From Scandinavium hiltneri (GTDB lineage Bacteria; Pseudomonadota; Gammaproteobacteria; Enterobacterales; Enterobacteriaceae), in assembly GCF_024764835.1 (NCBI RefSeq), contig NZ_JALIGE010000075.1, positions 310,001 to 374,000 of the forward strand: DNA of 64,000 bases. The letters run 5' to 3'. Positions 1-8,900 of this stretch are shown in pieces (within the stretch, counting starts at the first letter, position 1; each line of letters opens with the position of its first letter). The translations under genes were made by a program, and so were the position numbers. The notes below the pieces were generated by a model. That model was not told the origin of the DNA, searched no databases, and worked only from the letters and a program-made list of their open reading frames with translations.

Positions 1-1721
1 CGGCGCTGGTTACCGCGTTTGTTGGCGTTGATTTCTTCGCTAACGGCAAACAGGCAATCAGCGTTCCACTGTGGACCTGGATGTCAGTCGGTGATTTCAA
101 TATCGGTTTCAACCTGGTGCTGGACGGCCTGTCGCTGACCATGCTCTCCGTGGTTACCGGTGTCGGCTTCCTTATCCACATGTTCGCTTCCTGGTACATG
201 CGCGGTGAAGAGGGTTACTCTCGCTTCTTCGCCTACACCAACCTGTTCATTGCGAGCATGGTGGTGTTGGTGCTGGGTGATAACCTGCTGCTGATGTATC
301 TCGGCTGGGAAGGCGTGGGCCTGTGCTCCTATCTGCTGATCGGTTTCTACTACACCGATCCGAAGAATGGCGCAGCGGCAATGAAAGCGTTCGTCGTGAC
401 CCGTGTGGGTGACGTCTTCCTCGCGTTCGCGCTGTTCATTCTCTACAACGAGCTCGGCACGCTGAACTTCCGCGAAATGGTTGAACTGGCACCTGCGCAC
501 TTCGAAGCGGGCAACAATATGTTGACCTGGGCGACGCTGATGCTGCTGGGTGGTGCGGTGGGTAAATCTGCACAGCTGCCGTTGCAGACCTGGCTTGCGG
601 ATGCCATGGCCGGTCCAACGCCGGTTTCTGCGCTGATCCATGCCGCGACCATGGTTACCGCGGGCGTCTACCTGATTGCCCGTACCCACGGTCTGTTCCT
701 GATGACGCCGGAAATTCTGCATTTAGTCGGGATCGTCGGTGCGGTTACGCTGGTGCTGGCGGGTTTCGCCGCGCTGGTGCAAACCGACATCAAACGCGTA
801 CTCGCGTACTCCACCATGAGCCAGATTGGCTACATGTTCCTGGCGCTGGGCGTACAGGCGTGGGATGCGGCGATTTTCCACCTGATGACGCACGCGTTCT
901 TTAAAGCACTGCTGTTCCTCTCCTCCGGTTCGGTCATCCTGGCGTGTCACCACGAGCAGAACATCTTCAAGATGGGTGGCCTGCGTAAGTCGATTCCGCT
1001 GGTTTACGTCTGCTTCCTGGTCGGGGGCGCGGCGCTGTCCGCTCTGCCGCTGATTACCGCAGGCTTCTTCAGTAAGGACGAAATCCTTGCCGGTGCGATG
1101 GCTAACGGTCACGTCAATCTGATGGTGGCAGGTCTGGTGGGGGCGTTCATGACGTCGCTCTATACCTTCCGCATGATCTTCATCGTGTTCCACGGCAAAG
1201 AGCAGATCCACGCTCACGCAGGGAAGGGCATTACCCATCACCTGCCGCTGATCGTGCTGCTTGTTCTGTCCACCTTCGTTGGCGCGATGATTGTGCCACC
1301 GCTGCAGGGTGTACTGCCGCAGACGACTGAACTTGCGCATAGCCACGTACTGACGCTGGAAATCACTTCCGGGATTGTTGCGATTGCTGGCATCCTGATT
1401 GCTGCATGGCTGTGGCTGGGTAAACGTACGCTGGTTACCGCGATTGCCAACAGTGCGCCGGGCCGTCTGCTCGGAACCTGGTGGTACAACGCGTGGGGCT
1501 TCGACTGGCTGTATGACATGATTTTCGTCAAACCGTATCTGGGTATTGCGTGGCTGTTGAAACGCGATCCGCTGAACAGTCTGATGAATATCCCGGCCAT
1601 TCTTTCCCGCTTTGCAGGTAAAGGCCTGCTGGTCAGCGAGAACGGTTATCTGCGCTGGTATGTGGCATCCATGAGCATTGGCGCGGTGGTTGTTCTCGCG
1701 CTGCTGATGGTTTTGCGTTGA
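1..1721 (+). CDS. nuoL: NADH-quinone oxidoreductase subunit L (5' truncated)
   Basis: This is the large antiporter-like membrane subunit of complex I, which couples NADH:quinone electron transfer to proton pumping in the inner membrane. The reading frame is open from the first bases of the window, and the residues before the first in-frame ATG (position 81) still match NuoL, so the true start lies upstream of the window. About 570 of the roughly 613 residues are present. The hydrophobic protein carries the typical conserved segment AGPTPVSALIHAATMVTAGV and the SKDEIL motif. It is followed after 27 bases by nuoM in the same orientation, as in the enterobacterial nuoA-N operon. The identity is secure. 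Confidence 0.98.
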   Translation, partial: ALVTAFVGVDFFANGKQAISVPLWTWMSVGDFNIGFNLVLDGLSLTMLSVVTGVGFLIHMFASWYMRGEEGYSRFFAYTNLFIASMVVLVLGDNLLLMYLGWEGVGLCSYLLIGFYYTDPKNGAAAMKAFVVTRVGDVFLAFALFILYNELGTLNFREMVELAPAHFEAGNNMLTWATLMLLGGAVGKSAQLPLQTWLADAMAGPTPVSALIHAATMVTAGVYLIARTHGLFLMTPEILHLVGIVGAVTLVLAGFAALVQTDIKRVLAYSTMSQIGYMFLALGVQAWDAAIFHLMTHAFFKALLFLSSGSVILACHHEQNIFKMGGLRKSIPLVYVCFLVGGAALSALPLITAGFFSKDEILAGAMANGHVNLMVAGLVGAFMTSLYTFRMIFIVFHGKEQIHAHAGKGITHHLPLIVLLVLSTFVGAMIVPPLQGVLPQTTELAHSHVLTLEITSGIVAIAGILIAAWLWLGKRTLVTAIANSAPGRLLGTWWYNAWGFDWLYDMIFVKPYLGIAWLLKRDPLNSLMNIPAILSRFAGKGLLVSENGYLRWYVASMSIGAVVVLALLMVLR

Positions 1722-1748
1722 GTTGACAGAAAAGGAATATAGATCGCC

Positions 1749-3278
1749 ATGTTATTACCCTGGCTAATACTAATCCCGTTCATCGGCGGATTCTTATGCT
1801 GGCAGACCGAGCGCTTCGGCGTGAAGATGCCGCGCTGGATTGCGCTGATTACAATGGGACTGACGCTGGCCCTGTCCCTGCAACTGTGGTTGCAGGGCGG
1901 CTACTCTCTGACGCAAGCCACTGGCCTTCCGCAATGGCAGTCTGAATTTATTCTGCCGTGGATCCCACGCTTTGGCATCACTATCCACCTCGCACTCGAC
2001 GGTCTGTCGCTGCTGATGGTGGTCCTGACCGGCCTGCTCGGCGTGCTGGCAGTGCTGTGTTCCTGGCGTGAAATCGAAAAATACCAGGGCTTCTTCCACC
2101 TCAACCTGATGTGGATCCTGGGCGGCGTAATCGGCGTGTTCCTCGCCATCGACATGTTCCTGTTCTTCTTCTTCTGGGAGATGATGCTGGTTCCAATGTA
2201 CTTCCTGATCGCGCTGTGGGGCCACAAAGCCTCTGATGGTAAAACGCGTATCACGGCGGCGACCAAGTTCTTCATCTACACCCAGGCAAGTGGTCTGGTG
2301 ATGTTGATTTCGATCCTGGCGCTGGTATTCGTACATTACAGCGCAACGGGCGTCTGGACTTTCAGCTACGAAGAGCTGCTGAAAACGCCAATGACCCACA
2401 ACGTGGAATATCTGCTGATGCTCGGCTTCTTCATCGCGTTCGCGGTGAAAATGCCGGTGGTTCCGCTGCACGGTTGGCTGCCAGACGCACACTCACAGGC
2501 ACCGACTGCGGGTTCTGTTGACCTCGCGGGCATCCTGTTGAAAACCGCGGCCTACGGTATGCTGCGTTTCGCACTGCCGCTGTTCCCGAACGCGTCCGCT
2601 GAGTTCGCTCCTATTGCGATGTGGCTGGGTGTTATCGGTATCTTCTACGGCGCGTGGATGGCCTTTACGCAATACGACATCAAACGTCTGATTGCCTACA
2701 CCTCCGTTTCGCACATGGGCTTCGTGCTGATTGCGATTTACACCGGTAGCCAGCTGGCATACCAGGGTGCAGTGATTCAGATGATTGCGCACGGTCTGTC
2801 CGCGGCGGGTCTGTTCATTCTGTGTGGTCAGCTGTACGAACGTCTGCACACGCGTGACATGCGCATGATGGGCGGTCTGTGGAGCAAAATTAAATGGCTG
2901 CCTGCGCTGTCCATGTTCTTCGCAGTCGCGACGCTGGGTATGCCGGGTACCGGTAACTTCGTCGGTGAATTCATGATCCTGTTCGGCAGCTTCCACGTCG
3001 TGCCGGGTATCACCGTGATTTCAACCTTCGGTCTGGTCTTTGCGTCCGTTTACTCGCTGGCGATGCTGCATCGCGCTTACTTCGGTAAAGCGAAAAGCGA
3101 AATTGCTGCCAAAGAATTGCCAGGGATGTCGCTGCGCGAGCTGTTTATCGTCCTGCTGTTAGTGGTGCTGCTGGTTCTGCTCGGGTTCTACCCACAGCCG
3201 ATCCTCGACACTTCTCATGCTGCGATGGGCAATATTCAGCAGTGGTTTGTTAATTCTGTTTCTACTACAAGGCCGTAA
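1749..3278 (+). CDS. nuoM: NADH-quinone oxidoreductase subunit M
   Basis: This is the second antiporter-like subunit of the complex I membrane arm, 509 residues, the usual length. It has about 14 predicted membrane helices. The conserved Glu in the FFFFWEMMLVPMYFLI stretch and the PLHGWLPDAHSQAPT motif of proton-translocating subunits are visible. The ATG at 1749 follows an AAGGAATATAG ribosome-binding region. nuoN follows after six bases, so the genes are cotranscribed with probable translational coupling. No lesion is seen. Confidence 0.98.
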   Translation: MLLPWLILIPFIGGFLCWQTERFGVKMPRWIALITMGLTLALSLQLWLQGGYSLTQATGLPQWQSEFILPWIPRFGITIHLALDGLSLLMVVLTGLLGVLAVLCSWREIEKYQGFFHLNLMWILGGVIGVFLAIDMFLFFFFWEMMLVPMYFLIALWGHKASDGKTRITAATKFFIYTQASGLVMLISILALVFVHYSATGVWTFSYEELLKTPMTHNVEYLLMLGFFIAFAVKMPVVPLHGWLPDAHSQAPTAGSVDLAGILLKTAAYGMLRFALPLFPNASAEFAPIAMWLGVIGIFYGAWMAFTQYDIKRLIAYTSVSHMGFVLIAIYTGSQLAYQGAVIQMIAHGLSAAGLFILCGQLYERLHTRDMRMMGGLWSKIKWLPALSMFFAVATLGMPGTGNFVGEFMILFGSFHVVPGITVISTFGLVFASVYSLAMLHRAYFGKAKSEIAAKELPGMSLRELFIVLLLVVLLVLLGFYPQPILDTSHAAMGNIQQWFVNSVSTTRP

Positions 3279-3284
3279 ATCGCC

Positions 3285-4742
3285 ATGACAATAACTCCAC
3301 AACAACTGATCGCACTGCTACCGCTGCTGATCGTCGGCTTGACGGTGGTGGTTGTGATGCTCTCCATTGCGTGGCGACGCAATCATTTCTTCAATGCCAC
3401 GCTGTCGGTCATTGGCCTGAACGTCGCACTGCTGTCGCTCTGGTTTGTTGGCCACGTTGGCGCAATGGACGTGACGCCGCTGATGCGCGTCGATGGTTAT
3501 GCCATGCTCTACACCGGGCTGGTGCTGCTGGCGAGTCTCGCCACCTGTACTTTTGCCTATCCGTGGCTTGAGGGCTATTACGACAACAAAGAAGAGTTCT
3601 ACCTGCTGGTGCTGATTGCCGCGCTGGGTGGGATTCTGCTGGCTAACGCGAACCACATGGCTGCGCTGTTCCTCGGTATCGAGCTTATCTCGCTGCCGCT
3701 GTTCGGTCTGATTGGCTACGCGTACCGTCAAAAGCGCTCTCTCGAAGCAAGTATCAAATACACCATTCTGTCTGCTGCAGCGTCTTCATTCCTGCTGTTC
3801 GGTATGGCGCTGGTGTACGCGAACTCTGGCAGTCTGTCGTTCCTGGCGCTGGGTAAAGCACTGGCTGACAACATGCTGCACGAGCCATTGCTGCTGGCGG
3901 GCCTGGGTCTGATGATTGTTGGCCTTGGCTTCAAACTGTCTCTGGTTCCGTTCCACCTGTGGACGCCAGATGTGTATCAGGGCGCGCCTGCGCCGGTTTC
4001 CACCTTCCTGGCAACCGCGAGCAAAATCGCTATCTTTGGCGTGGTTATGCGTCTGTTCCTGTACGCACCAGTGGGTGACAGCGAAGCGGTACGCGTGGTG
4101 CTGGGCATTATTGCCTGCGCCTCAATCCTCTTCGGTAACCTGATGGCGCTGAGCCAGACTAACATCAAGCGTCTGCTCGGCTACTCCTCCATCTCGCATC
4201 TGGGTTATCTGCTGGTGGCGCTGATTGCGCTGCACAGCGGTCAGATGTCCATGGAAGCCGTTGGCGTGTACCTGGCCGGTTATCTGTTCAGCAGCCTCGG
4301 CGCGTTCGGCGTGGTTAGCCTGATGTCCAGCCCATACCGTGGCCCGGATGCAGATTCTCTGTACTCCTACCGTGGTCTGTTCTGGCACCGTCCAATCCTG
4401 TCAGCGGTGATGACAGTGATGATGCTCTCTCTGGCAGGTATCCCGATGACCCTCGGCTTTATCGGTAAGTTCTACGTGCTTGCCGTCGGTGTTCAGGCGC
4501 ACCTGTGGTGGCTGACTGGAGCGGTGGTACTGGGCTCTGCGATTGGTCTCTACTACTACCTGCGTGTAGCGGTGAGTCTGTATCTGGAAGCGCCACAGCA
4601 GCTGAATCGCGATGCGCCGTCGAACTGGCAGTACAGCGCCGGTGGTATTGTGGTACTGATTTCTGCGCTGTTGGTGCTGATCCTCGGTATCTACCCGCAG
4701 CCGTTGATCAGTATCGTTCAGATGGCGATGCCGATGATGTAA
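3285..4742 (+). CDS. nuoN: NADH-quinone oxidoreductase subunit N
   Basis: This is the third antiporter-like subunit of complex I, 485 residues, equal to the E. coli protein. It is an integral membrane protein with the conserved LVPFHLWTPDVYQGAPAPV segment and the lysine- and histidine-bearing helices of this family (TNIKRLLGYSSISHLGYLL). It is the last gene of the nuo operon. A rho-independent terminator lies 24 bases past the stop, and the next gene, at 4901, is a foreign-looking island rather than an operon member. Confidence 0.98.
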   Translation: MTITPQQLIALLPLLIVGLTVVVVMLSIAWRRNHFFNATLSVIGLNVALLSLWFVGHVGAMDVTPLMRVDGYAMLYTGLVLLASLATCTFAYPWLEGYYDNKEEFYLLVLIAALGGILLANANHMAALFLGIELISLPLFGLIGYAYRQKRSLEASIKYTILSAAASSFLLFGMALVYANSGSLSFLALGKALADNMLHEPLLLAGLGLMIVGLGFKLSLVPFHLWTPDVYQGAPAPVSTFLATASKIAIFGVVMRLFLYAPVGDSEAVRVVLGIIACASILFGNLMALSQTNIKRLLGYSSISHLGYLLVALIALHSGQMSMEAVGVYLAGYLFSSLGAFGVVSLMSSPYRGPDADSLYSYRGLFWHRPILSAVMTVMMLSLAGIPMTLGFIGKFYVLAVGVQAHLWWLTGAVVLGSAIGLYYYLRVAVSLYLEAPQQLNRDAPSNWQYSAGGIVVLISALLVLILGIYPQPLISIVQMAMPMM

Positions 4743-4765
4743 TCTCCTGATTACAAAATACGAAA

Positions 4766-4793
4766 ACCGTCGACTTGCTCGGCGGTTTTTTTT
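4766..4793 (+). terminator. Rho-independent terminator of the nuo operon
   Basis: An 8-bp stem (ACCGTCGA pairing with TCGGCGGT, one G-U pair) has a five-base loop and is followed at once by eight T residues. It lies 24 bases after the nuoN stop codon and marks the boundary between the complex I operon and the AT-rich island. Confidence 0.85.
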
Positions 4794-4900
4794 CGCCAGA
4801 AGAAAATTGCGCAGCGTTACGCAGAATTGAACCGCTAATGACAGTATCTAGTTTTTACGCTGTAATATGCTGATAATTTTATTGATATGAGGGAACTGTA

Positions 4901-6244
4901 ATGCGCCAGCCATACCGAGTAGAGAGTATAACCTTGAAGGATATTGGGGTGTTTGAGCATACACATATCAAGTTCCCCAAGATTAAGAGTGAAAAGGAAG
5001 ACGAGCGTAAGGCTGAGATTCATATTTTCACCGGGCCAAACGGTTGTGGGAAAAGTACCTTACTTTATGCGCTTTCTGGAATCTTTCGACCAGAGCCAGG
5101 TGGCGATGAGTTAGTTAGAAAAAGATATCGAAGCAAAGATAGCTCCGTGCTTTTTCGATTTTCAGGTGAAGAAGGTGCTTTTGGCGTAAAAAGGCATGCT
5201 GAGTTTCAACAGCTTTGGGGTAATGATGGTTTTAGCTACTGCATTGAGAATAGCTGGGAAAGTTTAATTGGAGTAAATTGGTTTCATTATGATAATTCGG
5301 ATCAGCTAAATACTAAACAGTTTATGTTTGCTGCATTCGCATATTCTGGAAGTAGGCAAGAAAAGACAGAGTATACCCTAGGCGCAATTGAGCAGATACA
5401 GCGATCTCCTTTCGATAATGCACTCTCGTTCATGAGAACAGTCGAACCATCAATTTTAGTTCAATGGATTGCAAACAATAAAACTCAGTATGCACTTGCG
5501 AAAGAGGATGAAGAGTTTGATGAGGCCAAGAAATACGAAAAAGCCCTTAGCTCAATATCTGAATTTATTTTTGATGTTTGTGGTCTTAATCTAACATTTA
5601 AATTGAAAAGATCACCTTTAGATGTGGTGATAAGTTTTAATGAAAAAAATATATCATTTGAAACATTACCGGAGGGTTTGAAGTCAATTATTACTTGGGT
5701 CGGTGATTTGGCACTTAGGCTTGAAGGTATTCCGTGGGAAAATGAGGCTGACATTTTCGCTCAGCCAATATTACTTTTCCTTGATGAGGTAGATATACAT
5801 CTGCACCCTAGATGGCAACGGCGAATTTTACCCGCATTACAAAAGCTGCTTCCGAATGCACAAGTTTTCGTCTCGACGCATTCACCTTTTGTTGTCGGTT
5901 CCGTAGAGGATGCCTATGTGTATCAGTTGCCTGAACCTCTTCATGATGCTTGCAGAGATCCATTAACGGCGGACACAATAACTGCCGTTGATTCAAAAGC
6001 GGGGAAGAGCTATCAATATATTTTGTCAGAGATATTTGGTATTGATGAAGAATTTGATGTTGAAACCGAAGCGCAGCTCATTCAATTCAAAGATCTTATT
6101 CGCGACCATTTGGTGACAAAACAACATGAAAAAGCCATAACTAAATTGGCAATTGTATTAAGCGAAAAAGGTGACGAGCTCGCAGATATTGTCTCCCTAG
6201 AATTACGCCAAATGCAGCGCATCCTGGGCAAAAAACAAGGATAA
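4901..6244 (+). CDS. SMC/RecF-like AAA ATPase, PtuA-like component of a putative Septu-type defence pair
   Basis: A 447-residue ATPase. Seen in the sequence: Walker A GPNGCGKST at residues 45-53; a signature-like segment LPEGLKSIITWVGDLALRL in the middle; Walker B LLFLDEVD near residue 290, followed by IHLHPRWQRR; and the switch motif STHSPFV near residue 328. This is the architecture of AAA_21/OLD-like ATPases such as PtuA. The ATG is preceded by GAGGGA with six bases of spacing. The next gene, an HNH nuclease, starts three bases after the stop, and its ribosome site lies in the end of this gene. The DNA is clearly richer in A+T than nuo or cheV, which suggests transfer. Known: in Septu, PtuA and PtuB act together against phage. 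Inferred: the same role here. No reverse transcriptase is nearby, so a retron arrangement is unlikely. Confidence 0.75.
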   Translation: MRQPYRVESITLKDIGVFEHTHIKFPKIKSEKEDERKAEIHIFTGPNGCGKSTLLYALSGIFRPEPGGDELVRKRYRSKDSSVLFRFSGEEGAFGVKRHAEFQQLWGNDGFSYCIENSWESLIGVNWFHYDNSDQLNTKQFMFAAFAYSGSRQEKTEYTLGAIEQIQRSPFDNALSFMRTVEPSILVQWIANNKTQYALAKEDEEFDEAKKYEKALSSISEFIFDVCGLNLTFKLKRSPLDVVISFNEKNISFETLPEGLKSIITWVGDLALRLEGIPWENEADIFAQPILLFLDEVDIHLHPRWQRRILPALQKLLPNAQVFVSTHSPFVVGSVEDAYVYQLPEPLHDACRDPLTADTITAVDSKAGKSYQYILSEIFGIDEEFDVETEAQLIQFKDLIRDHLVTKQHEKAITKLAIVLSEKGDELADIVSLELRQMQRILGKKQG

Positions 6245-6247
6245 GTT

Positions 6248-6847
6248 ATGTTTGCTTTTGAAAGACCAGCTTGCCCTGATTATCTGAGTGGGAGCTGGGA
6301 AGAATTAGGTTTACGATATGAAGCGGAAAAAGCCGAAAATGAAGCCTATAAATTTCAATGGACAGCGCGCTTTCGTTATGAAAATACCCGACAATTATTA
6401 AACGAAATGACCCAAGGGCACTGTGCATTCTGTGATGGTGGGGATTTGGGCGCTATGAGCCGGGAAACTATTGAACACTTCAAGCCTAAAAGTAGGGCAG
6501 AATTCAGGCGGTTTGCCTATCAGTGGGAAAACCTTTATCCCTGTTGCGATCAATGCCAAAGCCAGAAGCGTGAGGATTTTGACGAGCAACTTTTGGTTGC
6601 TGATGAAATAGGTTATCAGTTCGATGATTATTTCATCGTTGATTATATCAATGGTGAACTGCAGCCAAATCCCCTTGCAACGGATGAAAATCAGAGGCGA
6701 GCCCAGATAACTCTCGAGTTGTATGGGCTAAATATTGCGATACGTCTGCAATGTCGAAAAAAAGAACTTAGGCGTTACCGCCAGCGTGACCGAGATGAAG
6801 ATGTTCTTGATGACTTCAGCTACCGATATTTTCTGATGGATGCCTGA
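6248..6847 (+). CDS. HNH endonuclease, PtuB-like (TIGR02646-like) partner of the ATPase
   Basis: A 199-residue protein with an HNH/zinc-ribbon core. Two zinc-type pairs are visible, C59-x2-C62 (HCAFC) and C100-x2-C103 (CCDQC). The catalytic His is in TIEHFKPK (H77) and the Asn in WENLYP (N95). The third HNH position, usually Asn or His after the second CxxC, is Gln104 (CQSQK). This is the general plan of the HNH proteins paired with PtuA-type ATPases. It is translationally coupled to the upstream ATPase (gap of three bases, AAGGA ribosome site). It ends 21 bases before the convergent cheV stop, and a small palindrome (TGCCTGATTCAGGCA) covers its stop codon. Function as the toxic or cutting arm of a defence system is inferred from context. 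Confidence 0.75.
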   Translation: MFAFERPACPDYLSGSWEELGLRYEAEKAENEAYKFQWTARFRYENTRQLLNEMTQGHCAFCDGGDLGAMSRETIEHFKPKSRAEFRRFAYQWENLYPCCDQCQSQKREDFDEQLLVADEIGYQFDDYFIVDYINGELQPNPLATDENQRRAQITLELYGLNIAIRLQCRKKELRRYRQRDRDEDVLDDFSYRYFLMDA

Positions 6848-6868
6848 TTCAGGCACCCATCACAGACG

Positions 6869-7873
6869 TCACACCGAATGCAGTCGGCTAATCAGTGGGC
6901 CTTCTTCGCGACGGTCGGCGCGCTCAAGCACTTCTTTAATCACTGATGACAGCTCGTTAATTTCAAACTTGGCGACATAGCCGTCGGCTTTCACTTTGCG
7001 GATATGGTCTTCGTTAGCATTGCCCGACAGCGACGAGTGGATAACCACCGGAATGGCTTTCAGGCGCGGGTCAGATTTGATTTTACGCGTCAGGGTAAAG
7101 CCATCCATCTCCGGCATTTCGAGGTCGGTCAGCACCAGCGCGATTTTATCGGTCACCGGCACGCCTTCGTTCTGCGCTTCTTTCGCCAGCTTTTCGATAG
7201 TCTCCCAGGCCTGTAGCCCGGTAACGTGCATCCTGGCCGGGATCTCCATCGCGTGCAGGCCTTTCTCCAGCATTGCTCGCGCCACCTTAGAGTCCTCAGC
7301 GACAATCGCCGTCGCGCCCGGTTTAATGCGCTGTTTCGGCGCAGTCAGACGCGTGGCGTGCAGATCGTGGTCGGCCGGCACGATGTCATACAGAATTTGT
7401 TCTACGTCGATAACCATCGCCAGATTATTGCTGTCTTTCTCATTGTCGAGGCAGGCAATGCTGGTGATGTACTGGCCGTTCACCGCTTTTTCTGCAGTAT
7501 GAACCTGGGCCCAGTCGAGGCGAGTAATGTTTTCCACCGACTCCACAGCAAACGCCTGCACGCTGCGGGCGTACTCGGTGATAAGCAGAATGTTCAGCCC
7601 GCTCTCGGCTTTGCAGCCCAGTACCGACGGCAGGTCAATCACCGGGATAATCTGGTCGCGAATATTCACCATACCCATCACCGGGGCCTTAATGCCCGCG
7701 GGTTTAGTGAAGGAGGGCATCGGCACGATTTCACGTAGTTTGAAAACGTTAATGCCAAACAGTTCTGACTTGCCGCCGTCCTCTGATGCGCCAAGGCGGA
7801 ACAACAGCAGTTCGAAGCGGTTCGACAGGGTCAAATTAGCCCTGTCGTCGATATCTTTCTGGAAATTATCCAT
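6869..7873 (-). CDS. cheV: Chemotaxis coupling protein CheV (CheW domain plus response-regulator domain)
   Basis: A 334-residue protein with a CheW-like domain (about residues 15-165) and a receiver domain (about 187-318). In the receiver the acidic pair E193/D194, the phospho-acceptor D250 (LTDLEMPEMDG) and the conserved K302 are all present, so it should be phosphorylatable by CheA. CheV couples chemoreceptors to CheA and adjusts adaptation. The gene occurs at this place in Salmonella and is missing from E. coli K-12. The ATG at 7873 has a GAGGG ribosome site. It has its own sigma-28-type promoter overlapping the end of rbn, which ties it to the flagellar regulon. Confidence 0.93.
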   Translation of the reverse strand: MDNFQKDIDDRANLTLSNRFELLLFRLGASEDGGKSELFGINVFKLREIVPMPSFTKPAGIKAPVMGMVNIRDQIIPVIDLPSVLGCKAESGLNILLITEYARSVQAFAVESVENITRLDWAQVHTAEKAVNGQYITSIACLDNEKDSNNLAMVIDVEQILYDIVPADHDLHATRLTAPKQRIKPGATAIVAEDSKVARAMLEKGLHAMEIPARMHVTGLQAWETIEKLAKEAQNEGVPVTDKIALVLTDLEMPEMDGFTLTRKIKSDPRLKAIPVVIHSSLSGNANEDHIRKVKADGYVAKFEINELSSVIKEVLERADRREEGPLISRLHSV

Positions 7874-7903
7874 ATTGCCCTCAGAGTAAACACTATTACT
7901 CTG

Positions 7904-7930
7904 TTATCGGCATTTGTGCACAAAAGTTAA
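7904..7930 (-). promoter_or_regulatory. Sigma-28 (FliA) promoter for cheV
   Basis: On the minus strand there is TTAACTTT, an 11-base spacer, then GCCGATAA. The second element matches the flagellar sigma-28 -10 consensus exactly, and the first matches six of eight bases of TAAAGTTT with the canonical spacer. The -35 element includes the rbn stop codon. The expected transcript start lies just before an 8-bp stem-loop (7882-7903) that sits directly upstream of the cheV ribosome site. Confidence 0.8.
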
Positions 7931-8847
7931 GCCAAAGGAAATACGCTGAAATCTTCTGCCAGCTCGCATGGCTCAAACACGCTTCGACACTCTGCCAGCA
8001 GGCGCTGACAGCCTTCCCGGTCATAGCGGGAACTCACATGCGTAATAATCAATTTGCCGACGTGGGCATCGCGCGCCAGTTCGGCGGTCTGAATCGATGA
8101 GGAGTGCCCACGGCTGTTGGCCTTTTCTGCCATATCGTGTTCAAGCGTGGTTTCATGCACCATCACATCCACATCTTTCGCCATCGCCAGCGCGACCGGG
8201 CAGGGGGCGGTATCACCGAAAATCGCCAGTTTTACTCCGGGCGTACTTGCCCCTAAATAATCCTGACCATTCACAATGCGCCCGTCCGGCATCTCAACCG
8301 TCTGTCCTCTTTTCAGCTGCTGGAACAGCGGCCCGGCTTTAATACCGTCAACCAGAAGGCGCTGAGCGTCGAGCGGGCCAGGTTTATCGTGCTGTTCAAT
8401 GCGGTAGCCAAAACATTCCACCGGATGATTGAGCGGATACGCGGTGACCTTAAACAGGCCATCGTCAAACACCTCACCGGCGCAGATTTCTTCAACGGTG
8501 AGCGGATAATCGGTCCATGAACCGCTCAGGCGCAGCGCCATTTCGACAAATTCTTTAATGCCCTTCGGGCCATAAATCGTCAGTGGCGACGGATTGCCCT
8601 GCATCGAACGGCTGCATAACAGGCCCGGCAGCCCGAACAAATGGTCGCCGTGCAGGTGAGTGATGAAGATTTTATCGAGCTTTCCCGGATGATGGCTGGT
8701 TTTAAGAAACTGATGTTGCGTGCCTTCGCCACAGTCAAACAGCCACATTTGCGACAGCGTTGGTTGTTGCAAATTCAGCAGTATCGACGTCATATTACGG
8801 TGACGGGTCGGTACGCCTGCGGATGTCCCGAGAAAAATCAATTCCAT
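7927..8847 (-). CDS. rbn: Ribonuclease BN / RNase Z (ElaC)
   Basis: A metallo-beta-lactamase-fold nuclease that matures tRNA 3' ends, 306 residues, close to the 305 of E. coli. The zinc-binding motif THLHGDH is at residues 63-69, and further metal ligands follow (FGDTAPC and a C-terminal ITHVSSRY segment). It reads away from elaA, which diverges 53 bases upstream of its start. cheV follows downstream on the same strand, but with its own promoter. Confidence 0.96.
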   Translation of the reverse strand: MELIFLGTSAGVPTRHRNMTSILLNLQQPTLSQMWLFDCGEGTQHQFLKTSHHPGKLDKIFITHLHGDHLFGLPGLLCSRSMQGNPSPLTIYGPKGIKEFVEMALRLSGSWTDYPLTVEEICAGEVFDDGLFKVTAYPLNHPVECFGYRIEQHDKPGPLDAQRLLVDGIKAGPLFQQLKRGQTVEMPDGRIVNGQDYLGASTPGVKLAIFGDTAPCPVALAMAKDVDVMVHETTLEHDMAEKANSRGHSSSIQTAELARDAHVGKLIITHVSSRYDREGCQRLLAECRSVFEPCELAEDFSVFPLA

Positions 8848-8900
8848 AACGCAATGTCCTCGACGCGTTAAATTAAAACGACAGTATAACGGAGCTCAAT

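Noticed and set aside
4794..4900. Possible retron RNA upstream of the ATPase-HNH pair
   Set aside because: Only about 100 bases are available, no reverse transcriptase gene is present, and I see no msr/msd inverted repeat arrangement.
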